Shown here piece after piece: positions 8,698-16,735 of a stretch of 64,000 bases of DNA. Source of the DNA: Pseudomonadota bacterium (GTDB lineage: Bacteria; Pseudomonadota; Alphaproteobacteria; Rhizobiales; Xanthobacteraceae). The notes beneath the pieces were generated by a model that was not told where the DNA came from, searched no databases, and saw only the letters and a program-made list of their open reading frames with translations. Within the stretch, counting starts at the first letter, position 1; each line of letters begins with the position of its first letter. The stretch covers positions 62,001 through 126,000 of the forward strand of contig JAFECJ010000003.1 of NCBI GenBank assembly GCA_018242205.1. The letters run 5' to 3'. Position numbers and translations under genes: made by a program.

Positions 8698-9120
8698 ATC
8701 AGCCGACCTGTAAGCCGGGTTCTGTATGGCCCGAGCGCGAACGCGCGGACGTGACGGCCATTCATCTGGTGCGCCGGTTGCCCGGCGCATCGTGCAACCT
8801 ACCCGGATGACTGACCTGGACAGGCCTGGCGCCCGAAGGCGTCAGCGTCATCCCTATTCGGTTTTGCTCCCGGTGGGGTTTGCCGTGCCGTCTTCGTTGC
8901 CGAAGACGCGGTGCGCTCTTGCCGCACCTTTTCACCCTTACCGCGGCCGATACGCTACGTGGCCGAGGCGGTTTGTTTTCTGTGGCACTGTCCCTGAAAC
9001 CGGCGCGGTGAGGCGCAAGTCCCGCCGGACGTTATCCGGCACCGTTTGTCCATGGAGCCCGGACTTTCCTCCCCGGCCACCTTTCGGCATTGGCGCGGAG
9101 CGGCCGTCCGGCCGACTGAC
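8698..9120 (-). ncRNA. rnpB: RNase P RNA (M1 RNA, bacterial type A)
   Basis: This gene encodes the catalytic RNA that trims the 5' leader of tRNA precursors. Read on the minus strand it carries the universal blocks GGGGAGGAAAGTCCGGGC near the 5' end, CAGGGTGC-region equivalents in the middle, GGGTGAAAAGGTGCGG, GGTAAACCCC-like CGGCAAACCCCACC, and the 3' block ACAGAACCCGGCTTACAGG. The ends pair to form helix P1 (TCAGTCGGCC against GGTCGGCTGA with G-U pairs), which sets the limits to within a few bases. The length of about 423 nucleotides fits alphaproteobacteria. Reading frames called across it are not real genes. Confidence 0.96.
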
Positions 9121-9175
9121 ACATAAAGGAATGGAGATTGGCGGGGTTGCCGTCAAGGCAAGCCGGCAAGCGATC

Positions 9176-9224
9176 GCGCATGATCCCGAAAAGTGGTTTC
9201 CGGCTTTCGGAAAAGGTCGTGCGC
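9176..9224. repeat. Palindromic intergenic element of Rhizobiales type
   Basis: A 49-base imperfect palindrome: outer arms GCGCATGATC and GGTCGTGCGC pair with G-U tolerance, and inner arms CCGAAAAG and CTTTCGG flank TGGTTTCCGG. From memory, elements with this AAAAGTGG..CCGG..TTTTCGG core are scattered through Bradyrhizobium and relatives. Only one copy is seen in this window. Confidence 0.7.
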
Positions 9225-9250
9225 CAAGAGACGCGCAAAGAGAAAAGCCA

Positions 9251-9288
9251 AAAAAATCCCGGACCGGTCGAGGGGGGACCGGTCCGGG
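9251..9288 (-). terminator. Rho-independent terminator of the 59-residue protein gene
   Basis: On the minus strand a 12-bp perfect stem (GGGACCGG-type arms built on GGACCGGTC and GACCGGTCC) is followed by a run of six T. It lies about 95 bases after the stop of the small gene that ends at 9382. Confidence 0.85.
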
Positions 9289-9381
9289 GATTGCCTTGGG
9301 AGGCAAGTCAAGCGCGCCAACTGGAGGGAACGGCGCGCTAGCTCAGACGTCTCGCAGGAGGTTCAGCCTTCGAGAATTCGG

Positions 9382-9561
9382 TTAGGCGGCGGCGCCTTTG
9401 TGGGCGGCCGGGCGATGAAAGCCGGCGAAGAAACGCTTGATCGTCGTGTTCAGCTCGGCGGCGGCGGCGCGCAGAGCCTCGGCGCGGCTGGCGCGGGCGG
9501 CGGCGACGACGCGTTCGATGTCGGCAGCGGTCGGGTTGGCCGGAATGTGGAAGCTGGTCAT
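9382..9561 (-). CDS. Small conserved hypothetical protein (59 aa)
   Basis: An Ala-rich, helical, basic protein (MTSFHIPANPTAADIERVV..., ending FHRPAAHKGAAA). The ATG at 9561 was preferred to one at 9600 because GGAGA stands five bases before it. No membrane segment or known motif is visible; its small size and basic helix resemble several short Rhizobiales proteins of unknown role. It is divergent from the LysR gene across a 120-base AT-rich spacer and has its own terminator, which supports it being an expressed gene and possibly the LysR target. Confidence 0.7.
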   Translation of the reverse strand: MTSFHIPANPTAADIERVVAAARASRAEALRAAAAELNTTIKRFFAGFHRPAAHKGAAA

Positions 9562-9616
9562 CTTTCTCTCCGAACGCGTGAGGGGTTGGTCATTCCCCAT
9601 GCGTTAACTGCATAGT

Positions 9617-9640
9617 ATTATCTTCCATTGAAATGATAAT
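9617..9640. promoter_or_regulatory. Dyad in the divergent promoter region, possible LysR operator
   Basis: ATTATC and GATAAT form an inverted repeat separated by 12 bases, in the AT-rich gap between the small gene and the LysR gene. LysR proteins commonly bind imperfect dyads next to their own gene, so this is a reasonable but unproven operator. Confidence 0.4.
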
Positions 9641-9681
9641 CCGCTAATATACGCATACATCTGTGAACGAATGGAATAGAT

Positions 9682-10611
9682 ATGGATACGACATCCGACC
9701 TGCGGGTCTTCGTCCGCGTCATGGACCGGGGAAATTTCTCTCAAGCCGCCAGTGACTTAGGGATTACGCCCTCCGCCGTCTCGAAGCTCGTGTCGCGGCT
9801 CGAGGACCGGCTCGGTGTCAGGCTCCTGGAACGGAGTACACGCCGGTTGGCCCTGACGCCGGAAGGAGAGACCTTTCTCGCCCGGGCCCGGCAAATCGTG
9901 GCCGACATCGAGGAGGCCGAGGCCGAAGTGGCGCGGGTCCGCGGCGCGCCGCGCGGCAAACTGAGCATCAATTCCGGTACGGCCTTCGGCCTGCACCAGC
10001 TCACCCGCGCGCTTCCCGAGTTCCTGGCGCGCTACCCCGAAATCGAGATCGAACTGTCGATCACCGATCGGCTGGTCGATCTGATCGAGGAGCAAACCGA
10101 CATTGCCGTGCGCTCGGGTCACATTCCGGAAGGCCCGTTCATCCAGCGCAAGCTGGCCGACCTCGAGCGCGTGATCTGCGCGGCGCCATCTTATCTGGCG
10201 CAGCGCGGCACGCCGCAGACCGCGGCCGATCTCAAGGCGCATGATTGCATCGTCGTCGCCGGTCCCGGGCTCAGTCGCTGGCCGTTCAAGACCCGGAGTG
10301 GCATAGACGTCGTCGACGTGCGGCCGCGCGTCACCACCGACAGCGCCGAGGCAGCGTTACGCATGGCGATCGAAGGCGCCGGCATCATCCGCTTGTCCGA
10401 CGTCATCGTCGGCGATCCGTTGCAGAAAGGCCAGTTGGTGCCGCTGCTCACTGCGATCCACCACGTCGAGCCGTTTCCGCTGGCCGCCGTTTATCCGACC
10501 GGCCGCAACCGGCTGCCGCGCGTCGCCGTGTTCATCGAATTCCTTCGCGAGCGTTTTGGTCACGCGCCGTGGCGCATCGCCAATATGGCGGGCGCGCGCA
10601 GCGGCTCTTAA
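9682..10611 (+). CDS. LysR-family transcriptional regulator
   Basis: A 309-residue regulator. Residues 1-60 form the winged helix-turn-helix (FVRVMDRGNFSQAASDLGIT, then SAVSKLVSRLEDRLGVRLLERS), and residues about 90-295 the LysR substrate-binding fold (GKLSINSGTAFG..., ending in the VAVFIEFLRERF segment). The effector is unknown. Sequence style is that of the large LysR group that regulates nearby redox or hydrolase genes. Its stop overlaps by four bases with the stop of the convergent AraC gene. Confidence 0.93.
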   Translation: MDTTSDLRVFVRVMDRGNFSQAASDLGITPSAVSKLVSRLEDRLGVRLLERSTRRLALTPEGETFLARARQIVADIEEAEAEVARVRGAPRGKLSINSGTAFGLHQLTRALPEFLARYPEIEIELSITDRLVDLIEEQTDIAVRSGHIPEGPFIQRKLADLERVICAAPSYLAQRGTPQTAADLKAHDCIVVAGPGLSRWPFKTRSGIDVVDVRPRVTTDSAEAALRMAIEGAGIIRLSDVIVGDPLQKGQLVPLLTAIHHVEPFPLAAVYPTGRNRLPRVAVFIEFLRERFGHAPWRIANMAGARSGS

Positions 10612-11429
10612 GCCGCCCGCCCGCCGCTGCGATAGTCGCTCGGCGTTATGCCCATCAGGCGGCGGAAGCGGCGGTTGAAGGTCGACAGGTCGTTGAAGCC
10701 GGCATCGTACGCGATCATCGCCACCGGCTCGTCCCCGCCGCGCAGCCGGAGCGCGGCGCGATTGAGCCGCGTGCGCAGGATGTATTGATGGGGCGTGACG
10801 CCGATGACCTGCCGGAAGGTGCGCAGGAAATGAAACGGGCTCATCGCCGCGTCGCGCGCCAGTGCCGCGATCGTGAGTTTCGTATCGGCATCGGCTTCGA
10901 TGCGCCGCGCCGCCAGCGTGACGCGGCGCTCGTCGCGGATACTCGGCACCTGTCGCCGGCGCGACGGCGTCAGCAGCGCCGCGACGGCGGCGGACAGGCG
11001 CAGCATGACCTCTTCGAAGGCCCCATTGTCACGGCTATCGCGCGCGGCTTCGGCGGCGGCGAGGATCGGCGTGAGTTCCTGAAGCGGCGGCAAAGCCGGG
11101 CGGTCGAAAGTCGTTTTGCCGCCGCCGGACGCGGCGACGATGTCCTCGAAGCATTGCGGTGTCATATGGAAGGCGAGGCAACGATCGCCCGGCGCGTGTT
11201 CGTGGCCGCATTCGAAGCAGGCGCCGGCATTGCCGAGCAGCAATGAACCCGGCACCAGAACCGCGGATCCGGCGCGCGTGCGATACTGGAATGAACCCCG
11301 CGTGACCACGGCGATCGAGACGCCGCCATGCTGTTCCTCGAACGCCTTGTCGCCCGGTCCGCTGTCGCAAATGATGTCGCGGACCTGCCAGCCCGGACTT
11401 TCTGCAATGACGGTGGAGGTTGCGGCCAT
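10608..11429 (-). CDS. AraC-family transcriptional regulator
   Basis: A 273-residue protein with an N-terminal cupin-like ligand region (GGVSIAVVTRGSFQYRTRAG, PGSLLLGNAGACFECGHEH) and a C-terminal pair of helix-turn-helix motifs (about 170-270; KLTIAALARDAAMSPFHFLRTF and AYDAGFNDLSTFNRRFRR, ending GITPSDYR). The Cys/His-containing FECGHEH stretch may sense metal or redox, but this is speculative. The start ATG has GGAG closely upstream. It is convergent with the LysR gene and divergent from the hypothetical gene at 11553, which it might control. Confidence 0.92.
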   Translation of the reverse strand: MAATSTVIAESPGWQVRDIICDSGPGDKAFEEQHGGVSIAVVTRGSFQYRTRAGSAVLVPGSLLLGNAGACFECGHEHAPGDRCLAFHMTPQCFEDIVAASGGGKTTFDRPALPPLQELTPILAAAEAARDSRDNGAFEEVMLRLSAAVAALLTPSRRRQVPSIRDERRVTLAARRIEADADTKLTIAALARDAAMSPFHFLRTFRQVIGVTPHQYILRTRLNRAALRLRGGDEPVAMIAYDAGFNDLSTFNRRFRRLMGITPSDYRSGGRAA

Positions 11430-11552
11430 GGCTCCAATCTAGCGCGGATTGCCCGGCGTTGAAACGCCGGACGCCCGCGCAGAATAGCAATTTTTCCCAA
11501 GCGTACCGAAGCCGCGTCCATTAGCTCTGCCGTGATACGACGGAGCACTAGG

Positions 11553-12044
11553 ATGGCCTCACAAACTTCGCGATTTATCGAAACCTTGTCCTCGTCCGGC
11601 CCCGCGGCGGACCGCGCCGACAAGCTGAAGCTCTACAGCCGCTTCATCGGCGACTGGACCTTCGACGCCACCGTCAACAAGGACGATGGCACGCAACATC
11701 GTGGGCAGGGTGAGATCCACTTCGCCTGGGTGCTCGACGGGCGCGCTATTCAGGATGTCTGGATTCTGCCCGGCCTGTTTTATGGCTCGACCTTGCGGGT
11801 CTACGATCCCGGCATCGATGGCTGGCACATTCTGTGGAGCGATCCGCTGAAACAGCTCTACACCCGGCAGATCGGCCGCGCGCAGGGCCGCGACATCGTG
11901 CAACTCGGCGACGCCGCTGGCGTTCATATCCGATGGAGCTTTTCCGAGATCACGGCGGATTCATTCCGCTGGCGCGGCGAGCGATCGACCGATGGCGGCG
12001 CGACCTGGTTTCAGCAATCCGATTTCCACGCACGGCGAAATTGA
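11553..12044 (+). CDS. Conserved hypothetical protein, DUF1579-like
   Basis: A 163-residue soluble protein with the outline of a lipocalin-like beta-barrel: FIGDWTFDATV, GQGEIHFAWVLDGRAIQDVW and the Trp-rich GWHILWSDP. DUF1579-type proteins show this pattern of a starting GxW motif and repeated strands. The ATG at 11553 follows GGAG by seven bases; the ATG-like start at 11532 has no such site. A VOC gene follows 18 bases later with a good ribosome site, suggesting one transcript, possibly under the divergent AraC regulator. No enzyme activity can be assigned. Confidence 0.75.
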   Translation: MASQTSRFIETLSSSGPAADRADKLKLYSRFIGDWTFDATVNKDDGTQHRGQGEIHFAWVLDGRAIQDVWILPGLFYGSTLRVYDPGIDGWHILWSDPLKQLYTRQIGRAQGRDIVQLGDAAGVHIRWSFSEITADSFRWRGERSTDGGATWFQQSDFHARRN

Positions 12045-12062
12045 CCAACAGGAGACGATAAC

Positions 12063-12434
12063 ATGTTCGATCACATCTCGTTCGGCGTGCGCGACCTCGC
12101 GCGGACGCGGCGCTTCTACGACGCGGCCTTGGCGCCGCTGGGCGTGACGTTGAAATATCAGCGCGAGGACATGCTCGGTTACGGCCGCGACGCGATTGCG
12201 CTCTGGATCATTCCAGCAAAGCGGCCGGTGCCGGCCGACATGGAATCGGGTTTGCACGTCTGCTTCGCGGCGCCGAGCCGCGAAAGCATCGATGCCTTTC
12301 ACGCGGCGGCGCTGAAGAATGGCGGCACCGACAACGGCGCGCCCGGCCTGCGCAAGGACTATGGCGACAACTACTACGCCGCCTTCGTCATCGATCCGGA
12401 CGGCTACCGGCTGGAAGCCTATTGCGGAAAATAG
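12063..12434 (+). CDS. VOC (glyoxalase/bleomycin-resistance-like) family protein
   Basis: A 123-residue protein with the two beta-alpha-beta-beta-beta modules of the vicinal oxygen chelate superfamily. It starts MFDHISFGVRDLARTRRFYDAAL and ends VIDPDGYRLEAYCGK; H4 and the Glu in LEAYC are the usual metal-ligand positions. AGGAGA precedes the ATG by seven bases. The family includes glyoxalases, dioxygenases and antibiotic-binding proteins; the substrate here cannot be told. Confidence 0.9.
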   Translation: MFDHISFGVRDLARTRRFYDAALAPLGVTLKYQREDMLGYGRDAIALWIIPAKRPVPADMESGLHVCFAAPSRESIDAFHAAALKNGGTDNGAPGLRKDYGDNYYAAFVIDPDGYRLEAYCGK

Positions 12435-12440
12435 CGGTCG

Positions 12441-13214
12441 TCAGCCGAGCGGCGGCGGCCGGGTGTCGACCAACGCGCGCAAGGTCATCTGCGTCGACGG
12501 ATCGGCGATGCCGTCGACGCGTGCCGGCCGGAAGTGACGCTGGAAGGCGGTGATGACGTCGCGCGTCTTGTCGTCATACTGGCCGGTTTCCTCGACGCCG
12601 TAGCCGTAAGTGGCCAGCATGCGCTGCAGCCGCGCCACCCCGTCGCTACGGTCGCCGGGGTGCAGCTTGACGCCGTCCATGTTGGCCGGCGCCGGGCGCA
12701 CCCAGTGGCCGATCCCTGAGTCGCTCAGGAGTTCCCACGGGAACTTTTCGCCCGGGTCCTGCTTGCGCGACGGCGCCACGTCGGAATGCGCCAGCACGCG
12801 ATCCGGGCGGATGGGGCCGCGCCGTGTCACAATGGACTTGCACAGCGAGATCACCGCCGCGGTCTGGCGCAGCGGGAAGTCGGCATAGCCGAATTCATGA
12901 CCGGGGTTCACGATTTCGATGCCGATCGAACAGGAATTGATGTCCGTCTCCCCGGCCCAGAACGAGACGCCGGCATGCCAGGCGCGCTTGGCCTCGGGTA
13001 CGCACTGGACGATCCGGCCGTCCTCGAACACGACGTAATGCGCCGAAACCCTGGATTCGGCCGCGGTCAGCCGCTCAAGCGCGGCGTCGCCGGTCTGCAT
13101 GCCGGTGTAGTGCAATAGAATCAGGTCCGGGCGTCGGCCGCCGGCCCGTTCGTCCACGTTCGGGGACGGTACGACATCGGCAACGACGAAAGAATCCGGC
13201 TGAAAGGCGGCCAT
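12441..13214 (-). CDS. N-acetylmuramoyl-L-alanine amidase (Amidase_2) with peptidoglycan-binding domain
   Basis: A 257-residue zinc amidase that would cut the bond between MurNAc and the stem peptide. The catalytic domain (residues about 12-160) has probable zinc ligands H35 (LLHYTGM), H143 (AHSDVAP) and D153, plus H80 in RAWHAG. A peptidoglycan_binding_1 domain (about 180-250, HPGDRSDGVARLQRML) follows. No signal peptide is visible, so it may act in the cytoplasm on anhydro-muropeptides like AmpD or leave the cell by another route. It is divergent from rsmH, next to the dcw cluster. Confidence 0.9.
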   Translation of the reverse strand: MAAFQPDSFVVADVVPSPNVDERAGGRRPDLILLHYTGMQTGDAALERLTAAESRVSAHYVVFEDGRIVQCVPEAKRAWHAGVSFWAGETDINSCSIGIEIVNPGHEFGYADFPLRQTAAVISLCKSIVTRRGPIRPDRVLAHSDVAPSRKQDPGEKFPWELLSDSGIGHWVRPAPANMDGVKLHPGDRSDGVARLQRMLATYGYGVEETGQYDDKTRDVITAFQRHFRPARVDGIADPSTQMTLRALVDTRPPPLG

Positions 13215-13570
13215 GGCCGGGGGTACGTCCAGTTCGACAAGGAGGTGAGGAGCCTCTATTTGCCCTCGCCGTCGCGGAAATCAAGCGGGGCCACCTTTTG
13301 GCCCCGGAATCGAAACAAATCCTTAAGTTTAAGAGTGGCTTAATGGACCGATCGCTGCGTCGGCGCCTTCGCGAGGGGGGCGGCGCTCGGTCCGTCCCCT
13401 AATGCCGTTTTTCGCCCATGGTCGCCATCGCAATCTCATTCAGAAGGGCTGGAGCCTGCTGCGATGAGGTCCGAGAGCATGGTCCGATGCGCCGGCGCCT
13501 TGGCGGCGAACGCCGCGGAACAGGGAATAGGCGAGACTGGAGCGATTCGCGGGGATTGGCACGGAGCATG
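13215..13570. other. Intergenic region between the amidase gene and rsmH
   Basis: This 356-base divergent gap should hold both promoters. It contains a hairpin (CGGGGCCA and TGGCCCCG, 13286-13306, no T-run) and an AT-rich dyad CTTAA-GT-TTAAG at 13322-13333. There is not enough room for mraZ, and no TGGGN direct repeats of an MraZ operator were recognised. Confidence 0.5.
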
Positions 13571-14593
13571 ATGGCATTGCGCGACGATTCCGGGTTCGCC
13601 ATGCCGCATATCCCGGTGCTCGGCCGCCAGGCGGTCGAGTTCCTCGATGTGCACGACGGCGGCCTTTACATCGACGGCACCTTCGGCGCCGGCGGTTATA
13701 CACGCCTGATCCTCGACGCGGCGCTGGGCGCGCGCGTCATCGGCATCGACCGCGACCAGAGCGCGGTGGCGCGCGGCGCCGATCTGGTCGAAGCGTCCGG
13801 CGGCCGGCTTACCCTGGTCGAAGACCGTTTTTCCAACCTCGACGGCGTCGCCCAGGACTGTGGCGCGCCGCAGGTGGACGGCATCGTGCTCGACATCGGC
13901 GTGTCGTCGATGCAACTCGACCAGCCCGAGCGCGGCTTCTCGTTCCGCTTCGACGGCCCGCTCGACATGCGCATGGGCGGCGATGGCCCGAGCGCCGCCG
14001 ATATCGTCGCGCAGGCCGGTGAACGCGACCTTGCCGACATCATCTATCGGCTTGGCGAAGAGCGGCATTCGCGCAGCGTCGCCCGCGCCATCGTCAAGGC
14101 GCGCGGCGAGGCGCCGATCCAAACGACTGCGCGGCTCGCCGCCATCGTCGCCTCGGCGGTTCGCGCCAAGCCGAACGAGATCCATCCGGCAACGCGTACG
14201 TTCCAGGCGCTGCGCATATTCGTGAACGATGAACTCGGCGAGCTGACGTCCGCGTTGCTCGCCGCCGAACGCATCCTCAGGCCCGGCGGCCGTCTGGTCG
14301 TCGTCTCGTTCCATTCGCTCGAGGACCGCATCGTCAAGTCGTATCTTGCCTCGCGCGCCGAGACCCGCGCCGGCTCGCGCCATCTGCCCGATGTCGAGCG
14401 CAGCGAAGCGCGCTTCCTGACGCTGACGAAAAAGCCGGTGGTCGCCGATGATGACGAAGTCGCGCGCAATCCGCGAGCTCGGTCGGCCAAGCTGCGCGCG
14501 GCCGAGCGCACCGCGGCGGCGCCGCTTGCCGGCGATCTCGACGATCTGCTGCCGCGCCTGCCGTCCATCGATGACGTGATGCGGGGCGCCTGA
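13571..14593 (+). CDS. rsmH: 16S rRNA (cytosine(1402)-N(4))-methyltransferase RsmH (MraW)
   Basis: This S-adenosylmethionine-dependent enzyme methylates N4 of C1402 in the ribosomal P site and is the first gene of the dcw cluster here. The protein shows [13 protein letters not shown], the SAM-binding [12 protein letters not shown], the acidic [10 protein letters not shown] and the family signature [18 protein letters not shown]. The start is uncertain: ATGs at 13568 and 13571 follow GGAG closely and a third lies at 13601. The 340-residue version given here is of normal length. ftsL begins one base after the stop. Confidence 0.94.
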   Translation: MALRDDSGFAMPHIPVLGRQAVEFLDVHDGGLYIDGTFGAGGYTRLILDAALGARVIGIDRDQSAVARGADLVEASGGRLTLVEDRFSNLDGVAQDCGAPQVDGIVLDIGVSSMQLDQPERGFSFRFDGPLDMRMGGDGPSAADIVAQAGERDLADIIYRLGEERHSRSVARAIVKARGEAPIQTTARLAAIVASAVRAKPNEIHPATRTFQALRIFVNDELGELTSALLAAERILRPGGRLVVVSFHSLEDRIVKSYLASRAETRAGSRHLPDVERSEARFLTLTKKPVVADDDEVARNPRARSAKLRAAERTAAAPLAGDLDDLLPRLPSIDDVMRGA

Positions 14594-14594
14594 C

Positions 14595-14978
14595 ATGATG
14601 CGGATCCTCCACATCCTCGTCATCGCCGCGCTGATCTCGGCGGCATCCTACGTCTACAAGATCAAGTTCGATTCCACGCTGCAGGCCGAGCGCGTCGCCA
14701 AGCTGCGCGGTCAGTTGCGGCACGAGCGTGACGTCGTCGCCAGCCTGCGCGCCGAGTGGGCCAAGCTGCAGACGCCGGCGCGCATTCAAGGGCTCGCCGA
14801 GCGCCATTTGAAATTGCAGCCAATGAAGACGACGCAGTTCGACACGTTCGACAATCTGCCGCCGCGCCCGCCCGAAGTGCCGCCGCAGGACGATCCGATC
14901 GCCTCGATGATTGTACCGGGCCAAAAGGCGCCGGCCGAAACCACCGGCAGCATCGGCAACCGTGGAGCGGTGCGATGA
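14595..14978 (+). CDS. ftsL: Cell division protein FtsL
   Basis: A 127-residue bitopic membrane protein: a single N-terminal transmembrane helix (MMRILHILVIAALISAASYV) followed by a coiled-coil region (about 30-75). This plan, the size and the place between rsmH and ftsI identify FtsL, which bridges FtsQ/FtsB and FtsW/FtsI in the divisome, although FtsL sequences are poorly conserved. The Pro-rich tail is typical of alphaproteobacteria. The stop overlaps the ftsI start (ATGA). Confidence 0.88.
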   Translation: MMRILHILVIAALISAASYVYKIKFDSTLQAERVAKLRGQLRHERDVVASLRAEWAKLQTPARIQGLAERHLKLQPMKTTQFDTFDNLPPRPPEVPPQDDPIASMIVPGQKAPAETTGSIGNRGAVR

Positions 14979-16735
14979 GCGTAATCGGCACCGCAACTTC
15001 CGCCGCGACGGCAAAGCGCGGCGAAACGCGCTGGCAGCGCCTGCTGCGCACGATGCTGTACGGCGCCAACGTCGATCGAAACGTCAAGGCGAAAGCACGG
15101 CTGTTGCTGGCGATGGTCGTTTTCATCGGGCTCTACGGCGTCATCGCCGGTCGCCTCGTGGTGTTTGCGATCGTCAGCGACAGCCATAGCGGTCGCCGCA
15201 GCGTAACCCAGGACGCGGTCGCGACCGCGCGTCCCGACATCGTCGATCGCCGCGGCGCGATCATTGCCACCGACGTGAAGACGCCATCGCTGTTTGCCGA
15301 GCCGCGCAAGCTGATCGACGTCGACGAAGCGGTCGAACTGCTCACCGCGACCTTGCCCGAGCTCGACGCCAAGGAGTTGCGCGAGCGGTTGTCGTCGAAC
15401 CGCGGCTTCGTGTGGCTCAAGCGCGAGATCACGCCCAAGCAGCAGAAGGAAATCTACCGGCTCGGCCTTCCCGGCATCGGCTTCCTCACCGAGAACAAGC
15501 GTATCTATCCGAATGGCCCGGTGGTCTCCCATGAGATCGGCCACGTCAACGTCGACAACCAGGGTATTGCCGGCATGGAGAAGTGGCTCGACGGGCAGGG
15601 TCTCGCCGCGCTGCACATGGCCGGCCTTGCCACCGACCGCCTGCAGCGGCCGGTCGATCTCGCCCTCGATCTGCGCGTGCAATTCGCGCTGCGCGACGAG
15701 CTCGTCAAGGCGCGCGAGAAATTCTCCGCCAAAGCGGCGGCCGGCATCGTGCTCAATGTCAACACCGGCGAGATCGTCGCCATGGTGTCGGAGCCGGACT
15801 ACGACCCGAATAATCCGCGCGAGGCCAACGACCCGACCCGCATCAACCGTCTGACCACCGGCGTTTTCGAGATGGGCTCGACCTTCAAGATATTCACGCT
15901 CGCGATGGCGCTTGACTCCGGCAGGGTCACGCTCAACTCGCAGTTCGACGGGCACCAGACGCTGCGCTACGGCCGCTTCACCATTCACGACGATCATCCA
16001 CTGCCGCGCATGCTCAGCGTGCCGGAGATTTTCACCTATTCGTCGAACATCGGCGCGGCGCGCATGGCGCTGTCGCTCGGACCGGAATATCACCGGGCGT
16101 TCCTGAAGAAGATGGGACAGCTCGACCGGCTGCGCACCGAGCTCCCGGAAAGCGCCGAGCCGATCGTGCCGAAGCGCTGGGGCGAATTGAACACGGTGAC
16201 GATCGCCTTCGGTCACGGCCTGTCGGTGGCGCCGTTGCAGGCGTTGATGGGCGTCGGTGCCGTAATGAACGGCGGTCTCCTGATCCCGCCGACCTTCCTG
16301 AAGCGGTCGCCGGAAGAAGCGCGTGCTTTAGCGAGGCAGGTGCTCAAGCCGGAGACGTCGCTGCAGATGCGCTATCTGATGCGGCTCAATTCCGAAAAGG
16401 GCACCGGTACCAAGGCCAACGTTGCGGGCTACTATGTCGGCGGCAAGACCGGCACGGCGGAGAAGGTCGTCAATGGCCGCTATGCCAAGAACAAATTGTT
16501 GACCGATTTCATCGCTGTGCTGCCGGCGGACAAGCCGAAATACCTGCTACTGATTATGCTCGACGAGCCCCATCCGACCAAGGAAACCTACGGCTTCGCC
16601 ACCGCCGGCTGGAACGCCGCGCCGACGGCGGCCAAGGTGATCTCGCGCATCGGTCCGCTGCTCGACATGCAGCCGCGTTTCGATCTGCCCACTGCCGATC
16701 AGTTGATCCTGGCCAGCGGCAAGGTGGTGCGGTGA
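14975..16735 (+). CDS. ftsI: Peptidoglycan D,D-transpeptidase FtsI (PBP3)
   Basis: The septal class B penicillin-binding protein, which cross-links new wall at the division site. It has one N-terminal membrane anchor (residues about 42-65), a dimerisation domain, and a transpeptidase domain with the active-site serine in STFK (about 302-305), the SSN motif (YSSNIGAARM) and KTGT (about 491). The ATG at 14975 overlaps the ftsL stop and gives 586 residues; the frame extends further upstream but that part overlaps ftsL and is not coding. Confidence 0.95.
   Translation: MSVIGTATSAATAKRGETRWQRLLRTMLYGANVDRNVKAKARLLLAMVVFIGLYGVIAGRLVVFAIVSDSHSGRRSVTQDAVATARPDIVDRRGAIIATDVKTPSLFAEPRKLIDVDEAVELLTATLPELDAKELRERLSSNRGFVWLKREITPKQQKEIYRLGLPGIGFLTENKRIYPNGPVVSHEIGHVNVDNQGIAGMEKWLDGQGLAALHMAGLATDRLQRPVDLALDLRVQFALRDELVKAREKFSAKAAAGIVLNVNTGEIVAMVSEPDYDPNNPREANDPTRINRLTTGVFEMGSTFKIFTLAMALDSGRVTLNSQFDGHQTLRYGRFTIHDDHPLPRMLSVPEIFTYSSNIGAARMALSLGPEYHRAFLKKMGQLDRLRTELPESAEPIVPKRWGELNTVTIAFGHGLSVAPLQALMGVGAVMNGGLLIPPTFLKRSPEEARALARQVLKPETSLQMRYLMRLNSEKGTGTKANVAGYYVGGKTGTAEKVVNGRYAKNKLLTDFIAVLPADKPKYLLLIMLDEPHPTKETYGFATAGWNAAPTAAKVISRIGPLLDMQPRFDLPTADQLILASGKVVR

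Noticed and set aside
8726..9385. 219-codon plus-strand frame and others across rnpB
   Set aside because: The region is the RNase P RNA gene on the minus strand with closing P1 helix and universal conserved blocks.
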